Shown piece after piece: positions 56,167 to 64,000 of a DNA stretch of 64,000 nt; positions within the stretch are counted from its first letter, which is position 1, and each line of letters begins with the position of its first letter. The DNA is from Robertmurraya dakarensis. GTDB lineage: Bacteria > Bacillota > Bacilli > Bacillales > Cytobacillaceae. A program made the translations under genes and the position numbers. The notes beneath the pieces were generated by a model. That model had not been told where the DNA came from and made no database searches. It saw only the letters and a program-made list of their open reading frames with translations. The stretch spans positions 2,873,279 to 2,937,278 of the forward strand of contig NZ_LT707409.1 of the NCBI RefSeq assembly GCF_900156875.1, read 5' to 3'.

Positions 56167-57498
56167 TTAATTATATCTTTTTCGTTTCGATGATGATAAA
56201 ATCCCCAATTGATCGCGATATTTAGCAATCGTTCTTCTAGAGACCACAATGCCCTCCTGCTCATTGAGCATGTTAACAATTTCTTGGTCGGATAATGGCT
56301 TGTATTTATTTTCATTTTCTATTAAGTTTGATATCGCATTTTTAACTTGCTGGGATGATGTGCTTTCCTCAGAGGTCGTTTGAATGGTGCTCGTGAAAAA
56401 TGATTTTAATTCATATGTGCCAAAAGGAGTTTGAACATATTTTTCTCTTACCGCCCTGCTGACGGTTGATTCGTGTATCCCTAATTCCTCTGAAATATCT
56501 TTCATGGTCATTGGTTTTAAAAAAGCGGGCCCTTTCACAAAGAAATCTGGCTGTTTTTCAACAATCTTTACCGCAACCTTTGTCAATGTTTCCTTTCGCT
56601 GCTCTAAACTTCTAACAATCCAAAAATAGTCCTGCTGCTTTTCTTGCAAAAAGCGGCTGACCTGCTTGTCTTCGTAGGATGAAAACTGCTTATAGTAATC
56701 TTGATTAAAGCTTATTTTAGGCAATGCTTCGTCGAAAACACTGATCGAAAACGATTCTCCGTCCCATTTCACGACTACATCTGGAACAATATAAATCGGG
56801 TGTTCTTGTTGAAAATTAGAAGCAGGCCTCGGATTCAATGTTTGAACTAAATCAAACACTTTTTGAATGTCGACCGGTTTCACCCCTAGGAGCTTTGATA
56901 GCTCTTTCCACTTTTTATCAGCAAAAAGCTCAAAATATTCAGTGATAATTTCTTCTGCTAATTCATTTCGGTTTGGAAGCCGTTTTAACTGAAGGTATAG
57001 ACATTCCTTTAAATCTCTCGCCCCAATTCCAGCCGGCTCCAGTTCCTGAATAATCTTTAAATAAATCTCAGCTTTGTCAGCTGCAATGTTAAATTGTTGG
57101 GCAATTTCTTCGACTTCTCCACAAAAGTAACCGTTTTCATCGATGTGTTCAATAAGGTGATTCATCACCCTGCGAATGGCAGGAGTGAGCTGCTTCATAT
57201 CCATTTGTGAGTATAGATACTCATCCAGTTGTTTACTGACGGTTCCTATTTGTTCAATCCAGCTTTGTTTATCTTTTTCAACCTTTGAGTTGGTCTTCTT
57301 TGGCCTGTCCTTCCGAGGATCCATACTTTGAACATTCCCTGATTCAAGCTGCAAAAGGGGATTTTCAATAGCCTTGTCTTCTAAAAAAGACGTAAGTTCT
57401 TGATTGGAATATTGCAATAACGCGATCGCCTGTGACAACTCCTGCGTCATCGTCAGTTTTAAAGTTTGCTGCTGCCATAAACCAGCCTTTAAATTCAT
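56167..57498 (-). CDS. rpoN: RNA polymerase sigma-54 factor (SigL/RpoN)
   Basis: 443 residues: Gln/Leu-rich region I (QTLKLTMTQELSQAIALLQYSNQEL), core-binding domain, HTH (MTMKDISEELGIHESTVSRAV) and the RpoN box (VSRRTIAKYRDQL). Directs transcription from -24/-12 promoters with enhancer activators. Called sigL in B. subtilis and located at the same place before cggR. Confidence 0.95.
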   Translation of the reverse strand: MNLKAGLWQQQTLKLTMTQELSQAIALLQYSNQELTSFLEDKAIENPLLQLESGNVQSMDPRKDRPKKTNSKVEKDKQSWIEQIGTVSKQLDEYLYSQMDMKQLTPAIRRVMNHLIEHIDENGYFCGEVEEIAQQFNIAADKAEIYLKIIQELEPAGIGARDLKECLYLQLKRLPNRNELAEEIITEYFELFADKKWKELSKLLGVKPVDIQKVFDLVQTLNPRPASNFQQEHPIYIVPDVVVKWDGESFSISVFDEALPKISFNQDYYKQFSSYEDKQVSRFLQEKQQDYFWIVRSLEQRKETLTKVAVKIVEKQPDFFVKGPAFLKPMTMKDISEELGIHESTVSRAVREKYVQTPFGTYELKSFFTSTIQTTSEESTSSQQVKNAISNLIENENKYKPLSDQEIVNMLNEQEGIVVSRRTIAKYRDQLGILSSSKRKRYN

Positions 57499-57518
57499 TT
57501 CTTACTCCCCCCTAACTC

Positions 57519-57543
57519 CATTTTACAATAACACTGTAAAATG
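57519..57543. promoter_or_regulatory. Inverted repeat in the rpoN leader
   Basis: CATTTTACA and TGTAAAATG are perfect 9-bp arms separated by 7 bp, 21 bp before the rpoN start. It could be an operator or leader hairpin. Confidence 0.4.
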
Positions 57544-57668
57544 TTGTATCTAAAAAATTTCCATATGTACTATCTACTATATGCTTATTATCTTTTGTTT
57601 TTGATTTACCAGCATAAAATAGAGGAATTTAAAGATAGGAATAGAAAGAGGAATAACAGCATAATAGA

Positions 57669-57707
57669 ACAATAGCCCCTCGTCGCTAGTCGACAAGAAG
57701 CTATTGT
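57669..57707 (-). terminator. Terminator of tRNA-Arg
   Basis: ACAATAGC and GCTATTGT arms with an inner CTTGTCG/CGACGAG stem; TCTATTAT follows on the minus strand. Confidence 0.55.
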
Positions 57708-57709
57708 TA

Positions 57710-57781
57710 CGCCCTCGGAGGGAATCGAACCCCCATTTTAAGAACCGGAATCTTACGTGCTATCCGTTGCACCACGAGGGC
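57710..57781 (-). tRNA. tRNA-Arg (anticodon CCG)
   Basis: 72 nt cloverleaf: acceptor GCCCTCG/CGAGGGC, D-arm GTGC..GCAC, anticodon stem TAAGA/TCTTA with loop TTCCGGT (anticodon CCG), T-arm GGGGG-TTCGATT-CCCTC, discriminator G. CCA is not encoded. Confidence 0.95.
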
Positions 57782-57887
57782 AATATAATTTGCATTACGT
57801 TTATCTATTATATGTTATGTTATCATAGTTTGCAAGGTCAAAATTTGGTTTAAAAGATAATTTTATGGGTATCATGGTAGAAGAAAA

Positions 57888-58007
57888 AGCGGAAGCGCCT
57901 TGACCACCCCCGACAAGCACAAGACGAGCCAGCCTGAAAGGTGTTCTTTACCTTTCTGGGTGGATCGGCTTGTGACCTCGAGGGGGTAGGCGCTGGAGCT
58001 GGACAAT
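57888..58007. repeat. Bacillaceae AGCGGAAGCGCC-type hairpin repeat
   Basis: A long imperfect inverted repeat: AAGCGGAAGCGCCTTGACCA at one end faces GGCGCTGGAGCTGGAC at the other, with CCCCCGACAAGCAC..GAGCC matched by GGCTTGTGACCTCGAGGGGG and a central CAGCCTGAAAGG/CCTTTCTGG hairpin. I recognise this as an element common in intergenic regions of several Bacillus genomes. It lies in the 393-bp gap between tRNA-Arg and clpP, whose remainder holds the clpP promoter. Confidence 0.75.
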
Positions 58008-58080
58008 TATCAAAGTTACCAACACATAAATCCGTTCAAAAAGTTGTCGAACAAATAAGGTAAAAAATTCATTTGTATTG

Positions 58081-58111
58081 TTTGACCTTATTTGACTTAT
58101 TAGTGTATGAT
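58081..58111 (+). promoter_or_regulatory. CtsR operator and promoter of clpP
   Basis: TTTGACC-TTA-TTTGACT (58081-58097) is the CtsR tandem heptad. TTGACC (58082-58087), 18-bp spacer and TATGAT (58106-58111) form a sigma-A promoter that CtsR would cover, giving heat-shock control. Confidence 0.85.
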
Positions 58112-58174
58112 TACATACATAGAGGTACAAAAGAATACTTAGATTTTGACTCTTATTTTGAAGGAGGAACAAAA

Positions 58175-58774
58175 ATGAATTTGATTCCAACAGTTATTGA
58201 ACAAACCAACCGCGGTGAGCGTGCTTATGACATTTATTCACGTCTATTGAAAGACCGTATCATCATGCTGGGAAGTGCAATTGACGATAACGTAGCCAAC
58301 TCGATCGTTGCGCAATTATTATTCTTAGAAGCCGAGAATCCTGAAAAAGACATCTCCATTTACATTAACAGCCCTGGCGGCAGTATTACAGCTGGTATGG
58401 CGATCTACGATACAATGCAATTCATTAAGCCGCAGGTTCAAACGATCTGCATTGGGATGGCTGCATCAATGGGTGCATTCCTGCTGGCTGCCGGCGAAAA
58501 AGGAAAGCGTTATGCATTGCCAAACGCTGAAGTAATGATCCATCAGCCACTAGGCGGTGCACAAGGTCAGGCAACAGAAATTGAAATTGCCGCAAAACGT
58601 ATTCTTTTCTTACGCGAAAAGTTAAATACAATCCTTTCAGAACGTACTGGTCAGCCGCTTGAAGTAATCGCTCGTGATACTGATCGTGATAACTTCATGA
58701 CAGCTGAAAGAGCAAAAGAGTACGGTTTAGTTGACCATATCATTACTCGTAATGATAAAAAAGAAGAAAAATAA
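58175..58774 (+). CDS. clpP: ATP-dependent Clp protease proteolytic subunit ClpP
   Basis: 199 residues from ATG 58175 (AAGGAGG upstream); the longer frame runs through the CtsR operator. Catalytic Ser in [11 protein letters not shown] (about 94-104), His in [13 protein letters not shown], Asp in RDTDRDNFM. Forms the tetradecameric protease chamber for ClpX, ClpC and ClpE; among its substrates are tmRNA-tagged proteins. Confidence 0.97.
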   Translation: MNLIPTVIEQTNRGERAYDIYSRLLKDRIIMLGSAIDDNVANSIVAQLLFLEAENPEKDISIYINSPGGSITAGMAIYDTMQFIKPQVQTICIGMAASMGAFLLAAGEKGKRYALPNAEVMIHQPLGGAQGQATEIEIAAKRILFLREKLNTILSERTGQPLEVIARDTDRDNFMTAERAKEYGLVDHIITRNDKKEEK

Positions 58775-58784
58775 TTTGAACATA

Positions 58785-58818
58785 AAAACTCGCACCATAT
58801 GATGGGGCGAGTTTTTAT
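58785..58818 (+). terminator. Terminator of clpP
   Basis: AAAACTCGC pairs with GCGAGTTTT, followed by a T-run; also usable for crh on the minus strand. Confidence 0.85.
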
Positions 58819-58833
58819 TATGATTGGATTACT

Positions 58834-59088
58834 TTAGTCTTGTACCACATATTCCGCAAGAGCCTCTAAAGCTTCTTCCTCATCACTGCCTTCAGCAATT
58901 AATGTGATGACAGCACCTGAACTAATTGCTAGACTCATCAAACCCATGATACTTTTTGCGTTTACTTTCTTACCATCTTTCTCAATGAACACTTCAGAAG
59001 AAAAGCGCGTTGCTTCCTGCACAAACAAAGCAGCCGGGCGTGCCTGTAAACCTGTTCTTAATTTGACTTCAACTTGTTTTTCTACCAT
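58834..59088 (-). CDS. crh: Catabolite repression HPr-like protein Crh
   Basis: 84 residues from ATG 59088 (GGGAGG at 9 bp). HPr fold, but the active-site His15 is replaced by Gln ([11 protein letters not shown]), the mark of Crh; regulatory Ser46 is kept in [11 protein letters not shown]. Phosphorylated by HPr kinase, it serves as CcpA co-regulator and cannot act in sugar transport. It sits after whiA as usual. Confidence 0.95.
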   Translation of the reverse strand: MVEKQVEVKLRTGLQARPAALFVQEATRFSSEVFIEKDGKKVNAKSIMGLMSLAISSGAVITLIAEGSDEEEALEALAEYVVQD

Positions 59089-59119
59089 TTCCATTATCCT
59101 CCCAAAAATTATCTATAAT

Positions 59120-60070
59120 CTATTTATGTTTTACTGGTTCGCCAGCACGTAATTTCTCCGCAATTTCATCAATCTTGCGCAGACGGTGATTGATTCCCGA
59201 TTTGCTGATTGTGCCTCCTGAAACCATCTCTCCAAGTTCCTTCAAAGTAACATCTTGATACTCAACTCGAAGCTCCGCTATTTCTCTTAACTTATCAGGC
59301 AAAATCTCAATCCCAACCGTTTCTTTAATGTATCGGATATTCTCGACTTGCCTTAACGCAGCACCAATCGTTTTATTTAAATTAGCTGTTTCACAATTGA
59401 CTAATCGATTAACGGAGTTTCTCATATCTCGAACAATTCGAATATCTTCGAACTTTAGTAAAGCGTTATGAGCACCAATAATATTTAAGAACTCTGTGAT
59501 TTTTTCCGCTTCCTTCAAGTATGTGATATATCCCTTTTTACGTTCCAATGTCTTACTGTTAAGACCGAACGTATTCATCAATTCACAAAGAGCATCATTA
59601 TGTTCTTTATAAAGGGAAGCCACCTCTAGATGATAGGAAGATGTCTCCGGATTATTCACAGAACCTCCAGCAAGGAAAGCTCCTCTTAGGTACGAACGCT
59701 TACAGCATTTCTTTTTTACTAATGATTCGGAAATATTGTGTACAAATACAAAACCGGTTTCTAAAATTTTTAGATCCTCTAGTATTTCTTTCGCTTGATT
59801 GGAAAGCCTTACAATATATACATTGTTCTTTTTCAAGCGCATTTTTTTACGAACTAACAGCTCAACTTGAACATTATAATCCTTTTTAATCAATGTGTAT
59901 ATTCTTCTGGCTATGGCGGCATTTTCTGTTTGTATGTCTACAACCAGTTTTCGATTTGAAAAGGATAAGGATCCATTCATTCGAATCAGTGCTGATAGTT
60001 CAGCTTTAGCGCAGCAAGCTTTTACTTCTAAGTTGGTTAACTCTTTCTTTGTTTCTGAAGCGAATGACAC
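59120..60070 (-). CDS. whiA: DNA-binding protein WhiA
   Basis: 316 residues, GTG start behind GGAGGTG. N-terminal degenerate LAGLIDADG endonuclease-like domain ([15 protein letters not shown], about 127) and C-terminal HTH ([27 protein letters not shown]). Linked to cell division and chromosome segregation in B. subtilis. Confidence 0.96.
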   Translation of the reverse strand: MSFASETKKELTNLEVKACCAKAELSALIRMNGSLSFSNRKLVVDIQTENAAIARRIYTLIKKDYNVQVELLVRKKMRLKKNNVYIVRLSNQAKEILEDLKILETGFVFVHNISESLVKKKCCKRSYLRGAFLAGGSVNNPETSSYHLEVASLYKEHNDALCELMNTFGLNSKTLERKKGYITYLKEAEKITEFLNIIGAHNALLKFEDIRIVRDMRNSVNRLVNCETANLNKTIGAALRQVENIRYIKETVGIEILPDKLREIAELRVEYQDVTLKELGEMVSGGTISKSGINHRLRKIDEIAEKLRAGEPVKHK

Positions 60071-60173
60071 CCCTGCACCTCCTTTTAAAAATCGCTGGAC
60101 CCCACAATAAATCTTATTTGATCGACAGCTCTTTTCTACAATAACCGTTATTCATTACTATTGTTTGGCGTAT

Positions 60174-60256
60174 GAACTGCACAACGCCCCTTCCATGTGC
60201 TGTATTTTTAAAAAATACAGACATGTTACAGGGATCACCGTTCCGCCTGTGTTTCG
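60174..60256. repeat. Imperfect palindromic intergenic repeat, copy C
   Basis: Same element and orientation as copy B (CCCCTTCCATGTGCTGTATTTT...GTTACAGGGATCACCGTTCCG), more diverged. It fills much of the yvcK-whiA gap within an operon that is usually contiguous. Confidence 0.75.
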
Positions 60257-60275
60257 ATAAAACGCCTTAACAGTA

Positions 60276-61259
60276 TTACGCTTCAAACCTGCGATTGGTT
60301 TCATCCAACAGCATAGAATACAAAATTTGTGCAACCTGGTTCGTATCATGCCGAATGACTCCCTGTTCAAGTGTCATGATTTCGCCTTGAACCACTTCCA
60401 ATCCCAGCTCGTAAAGACCATTGAAATCAAAATGAACAGGCTTCGCATGCTCTTCGCTATACCTTTCGAGAATTTCTTTCGGTATATTTTCACTATTTAC
60501 AAGAATCGTATTGATAAAAGGATGATTCAAATGATCATAAATGGCTTTCACATGATCACTGGCCGTATAATCAAGCGTTTCCCCAGCTTGTGTCATCAAA
60601 TTACAAATATACACTTTCTTAGCTTTTGAACGGCACACCTCGTTGCCTAATTTAGGAACAAGTAAATTGGGAAGTATGCTTGTATACAAACTTCCTGGGC
60701 CGAGGATAATCAAGTCTGCCTGCCGTATCGCTTGGATGCTCTCCGGCAAGGCCTTTGCCGTCTCCGGTGTTAAAAATACACGTTTAATTCTTTTTCCAGA
60801 GTAAGGAATTTTCGATTCTCCTGAGACAATCGTCCCATCTTCCATTTCGGCATGAAGGACGACACTGTCACTAGCAGCAGGTAAAACTCTTCCATGGACA
60901 TTCAATACTTTACTCATTTCTTGAATTGCCCGGACAAAATTTCCTGTAATCGATGTCATCGCAGCCAAAATCAAGTTCCCAAGGGAATGGCCAGATAATT
61001 CATTAGTGGTTTTAAAACGATGCTGAAACATTTCCTCTACTAATGGCTCAACATCTGATAAGGCCGCTAACACATTTCGCACATCACCCGGAGGAGGAAT
61101 GTCCATTTCGTCCCTTAAACGTCCAGAACTTCCTCCGTCATCTGCAACGGTAACAATTGCTGTAATATCGAGAGGGTATTTTTTTAATCCTCTTAATAAT
61201 ACGGGCAGACCTGTTCCGCCTCCGATGATCACGATTTTGGGCTGTTGTTGTATGGTCAT
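60276..61259 (-). CDS. yvcK: Gluconeogenesis/cell-wall factor YvcK (GlmR)
   Basis: 327 residues. Nucleotide-binding [16 protein letters not shown] (about 11-26), [12 protein letters not shown] (about 38-49) and [15 protein letters not shown]. Binds UDP-GlcNAc and stimulates GlmS in B. subtilis; needed on gluconeogenic substrates. Its start overlaps the rapZ stop by 4 bp. Confidence 0.95.
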   Translation of the reverse strand: MTIQQQPKIVIIGGGTGLPVLLRGLKKYPLDITAIVTVADDGGSSGRLRDEMDIPPPGDVRNVLAALSDVEPLVEEMFQHRFKTTNELSGHSLGNLILAAMTSITGNFVRAIQEMSKVLNVHGRVLPAASDSVVLHAEMEDGTIVSGESKIPYSGKRIKRVFLTPETAKALPESIQAIRQADLIILGPGSLYTSILPNLLVPKLGNEVCRSKAKKVYICNLMTQAGETLDYTASDHVKAIYDHLNHPFINTILVNSENIPKEILERYSEEHAKPVHFDFNGLYELGLEVVQGEIMTLEQGVIRHDTNQVAQILYSMLLDETNRRFEA

Positions 61260-62149
61260 GTTGACCTTTCCTTTCTCCTTTCGATGTCACGGTGCGTAAT
61301 GCGAGTGTGGTAATCTTTTTCAAAATGATGACCAATATGTTCAGCAAGTGCAACTGAACGATGCTGACCGCCAGTGCAGCCAATCGCAACGACTAGCTGA
61401 GCTTTTCCTTCCCGCTTATAATGCGGAAGCATGAAAGTTAACAGCTCCGTAACCTTTTCAAGGAATTTATTCGTCTCATTCCATTTCAAAACATAACTAG
61501 ACACTTCTTCATCCAACCCTGTCTTCGGCCGCATATGATCGATATAGTGAGGGTTGGGTAGGAAGCGTACATCAAAAACTAAATCTGCATCTATCGGAAT
61601 TCCATGCTTAAAACCAAATGATACGACATTGACTGTGAAGGTAGTCTTCTTATTCACAGAAAACTCGGAGATAATTCTCTCCCTCAGCTCTTTCGGCTTT
61701 AAACTTGACGTATCATAGATGATTTGTGCCCTGCCCTTTAGCTCGTCAAGAAGCTCCCGTTCTAGTTTGATCCCCTCAAGCGGCAATCCTGACTTCGCCA
61801 AAGGATGTGAACGCCTTGTCTCTTTATATCTTCGAACTAATGTCGCATTGTCTGAGTCGAGGAACAAGATTTGGGGTGTTACCCAGGACTTTTCGGAAAG
61901 ATCATCAAGAGCTTTAAATAACGAATCAAAAAACTCACGACCTCGAAGATCCATAACAAGTGCCACCTTATTCATCTTATTCCCTGAATCCTTCATCAGT
62001 TCAAGAAATTTTGGCAAGAGGGTTGGAGGCAAGTTATCTACACAAAAAAAGCCTAAGTCTTCAAAGCTTTGGATCGCGACTGTTTTGCCTGCTCCTGACA
62101 TTCCAGTAATGATAACCAATTGTGTTTCATGAACTGCTCCAGTACTCAT
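61256..62149 (-). CDS. rapZ: RNase adapter/nucleotide-binding protein RapZ (YvcJ)
   Basis: 297 residues. Walker [12 protein letters not shown] (about 15-25) and the C-terminal signature [18 protein letters not shown]. In B. subtilis YvcJ is a GTPase-like factor affecting competence; in E. coli RapZ controls GlmZ RNA. Shares the operon with yvcK and whiA. Confidence 0.95.
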   Translation of the reverse strand: MSTGAVHETQLVIITGMSGAGKTVAIQSFEDLGFFCVDNLPPTLLPKFLELMKDSGNKMNKVALVMDLRGREFFDSLFKALDDLSEKSWVTPQILFLDSDNATLVRRYKETRRSHPLAKSGLPLEGIKLERELLDELKGRAQIIYDTSSLKPKELRERIISEFSVNKKTTFTVNVVSFGFKHGIPIDADLVFDVRFLPNPHYIDHMRPKTGLDEEVSSYVLKWNETNKFLEKVTELLTFMLPHYKREGKAQLVVAIGCTGGQHRSVALAEHIGHHFEKDYHTRITHRDIERRKERST

Positions 62150-62216
62150 GTTCTTTCCCCCTTATATAGTAAAAAAACCACTCTATTTCGTAAAATCGTT
62201 CCACTGCTTGTATCCA

Positions 62217-62675
62217 TTAACTTGGATCAAGCCGATATTGAATCAATTTAAAGTCTGGTGTGTACGTGAAGGTTCCATAAATAATGCCATTGCCATGCAC
62301 CATATAGTCTAATATATGATAGTCACCTTCTGCCATTGGCAAATTTTTGATCTCATCAAAAGAGTGCCAGGAGATTTTTCCTTCGTCAGATTCGTCCAAA
62401 TTGACACCATCAGAATTTTGCGCAAAAAAAGTGAACATCATCCATTCTGATAGAACTTGGTCGCCATCCTTCATGATAAAGGTAAAAATCCCCTTTATAT
62501 TCGGATTTCTTAAATAGATGCCTGTCTCTTCACGAAATTCACGAATACAAGAATCTCTGACAGACTCCCCCGGCTCCATCTTTCCGCCAGGAGCTACCCA
62601 CCAGCCTCGTTTTGGCTTCTGTAATAACAATACTTTATCATCTTTCATTAATACACAATTCGTTACTCTTTGCAT
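62217..62675 (-). CDS. NUDIX hydrolase (YvcI)
   Basis: 152 residues from ATG 62675 (GAGGTG at 7 bp); the frame extends to 62726 without a ribosome site. Complete Nudix box GGKMEPGESVRDSCIREFREETGI (GX5EX7REUXEEXGU, about 32-55). Hydrolyses a nucleoside diphosphate-X substrate, likely 8-oxo-dGTP-like. First visible gene of the yvcI-rapZ-yvcK-whiA-crh run. Confidence 0.9.
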   Translation of the reverse strand: MQRVTNCVLMKDDKVLLLQKPKRGWWVAPGGKMEPGESVRDSCIREFREETGIYLRNPNIKGIFTFIMKDGDQVLSEWMMFTFFAQNSDGVNLDESDEGKISWHSFDEIKNLPMAEGDYHILDYMVHGNGIIYGTFTYTPDFKLIQYRLDPS

Positions 62676-62864
62676 CCTTTTCACCTCTACTTCGGGGAAG
62701 CTGTATGTAAATCTAAGGAGCACCACATATTAATGTATTAATTATACTATTTTTGTTAGAGCGCCACAATGAATTGGATATAGAGAAATAGAGGAGGGAA
62801 TTGATGCCAATTTAAATGTGGACAAAACGAAGAAGCCATTCCTTCTCTGCTGCTTTTTTTATGT

Positions 62865-62895
62865 AAAAAAAAAGAGCACAAGTTTCCCTGTGCTA
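62865..62895 (-). terminator. Terminator-like hairpin upstream of the NUDIX gene
   Basis: AGCACAGGGAAACTTGTGCT followed by CTTTTTTTTT on the minus strand. No gene on that strand ends just before it, so it may stop trxB read-through or a small RNA. The gap 62676-63193 (518 bp) otherwise contains the phased repeat array and the trxB terminator. Confidence 0.6.
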
Positions 62896-63041
62896 TCCAA
62901 AGGATTTTATTTTAAAAGGGGGTCAATTTCTATTATTATCATAACTGATTTTTATTTCACCATTGTTACAGGAGAGTTAAAAGCGAATGACTTTTTGTAA
63001 ATTTTATGTGGAATTTTGTCATCGGGGCCGCTTGGAACGGT

Positions 63042-63150
63042 TATTCGCGATTAGCTGGCTATATTCGCGAAAAAAGTAATTTATTCGCGTTCATGGGAAT
63101 ATATTCGCGGAAGTCATCCTTTTATTCGCGTTCGTCGGAATATATTCTCA
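63042..63150. repeat. Phased repeat array TATTCGCG, six units every 20 bp
   Basis: TATTCGCG at 63042, 63062, 63082, 63102 and 63123, and a degenerate TATTCTCA at 63143; steps are 20, 20, 20, 21 and 20 bp. Spacers are unrelated except for recurring GTTCxTxGGAATA. It lies just downstream of the trxB terminator. Confidence 0.85.
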
Positions 63151-63153
63151 AAA

Positions 63154-63184
63154 GCAAAAAAACCCGCACAAACGCGGGTTTTCA
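63154..63184 (-). terminator. Terminator of trxB
   Basis: AACCCGC pairs with GCGGGTT, then TTTTTTTGC on the minus strand. Confidence 0.8.
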
Positions 63185-63193
63185 TGTAAAGCC

Positions 63194-64000
<807 letters not shown>

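Noticed and set aside
59120-60070. Second homing endonuclease (LAGLIDADG-like motif)
   Set aside because: The [15 protein letters not shown] motif belongs to WhiA, a DNA-binding protein that descends from such enzymes but lacks the acidic catalytic residues.
62818-63000. 60-residue plus-strand frame upstream of trxB
   Set aside because: Low-complexity Phe/Lys sequence across a terminator hairpin, no ribosome site, no conserved look.
63042-63150. CRISPR array
   Set aside because: Same reason as for the other phased array; units are 20 bp in total.

Overview
The window is a piece of a low-GC, endospore-forming Bacillaceae chromosome. Three things point there: the conserved Bacillus block secG-estA-rnr-smpB-ssrA, the glycolytic block cggR-gapA-pgk-tpiA-gpmI-eno, and the block clpP, crh-whiA-yvcK-rapZ-nudix-trxB, together with many spore genes (cotX/cotW-like, spoIIP, yheC/D-like and sigma-K type promoters). 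The presence of an mnxG-like manganese oxidase suggests a relative of the marine or soil Mn(II)-oxidising Bacillus. The species cannot be fixed from the sequence alone.

Layout. 1-2.5 kb: tungstate uptake (tupABC) behind the end of a regulator. 2.7-5.4 kb: spore coat genes, a spoIIP copy and a spore-type microprotein. 5.4-9.4 kb: a Fur-controlled siderophore ABC importer of the yclNOPQ type. 9.4-25.5 kb: mixed metabolic genes (SDR, nitroreductase, csoR-copZ-copA copper export, MarR/MFS, branched-chain-type binding protein, acyl-CoA ligase, queT with a preQ1-I riboswitch, a flavodoxin-like quinone reductase, a Lon-like protease and threonine dehydratase). 25.7-30.8 kb: small proteins, a SufR-like regulator, sodA, a prolyl-4-hydroxylase-like enzyme and azoreductase.

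30.8-41.7 kb is the accessory highlight. It holds a putative manganese-oxidation operon on the minus strand: two small membrane proteins, a CotB-like beta protein, MnxE-like and MnxF-like subunits, a 1224-residue MnxG-like multicopper oxidase and a SCO1-type copper chaperone. A YheC/D coat protein follows it. Upstream lie a CotB-like protein and a His/Cys-repeat protein, each behind a near-perfect sigma-K promoter. The likely job is Mn(II) oxidation on the spore surface.

41.8-43.1 kb is the second highlight. The tmRNA gene (ssrA) is interrupted exactly in its T-loop by a group I intron of about 278 nt with no ORF. Only 33 bp past the tmRNA 3' end, on the opposite strand, sits a free-standing single-motif LAGLIDADG homing endonuclease whose promoter carries a LexA (SOS) box in its spacer. 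This looks like a DNA-damage-controlled intron/endonuclease pair.

43.1-64 kb is the conserved housekeeping core. The intergenic spaces hold unusual repeats: three copies of an imperfect palindrome of about 80 bp, two arrays of an 8-9 bp motif repeated every 20 bp, a long nested hairpin, and one copy of a Bacillaceae AGCGGAAGCGCC-type element. Starts were chosen from visible Shine-Dalgarno spacing where the longest reading frame looked wrong. All family assignments are from reading the sequence and from memory; no search was run.
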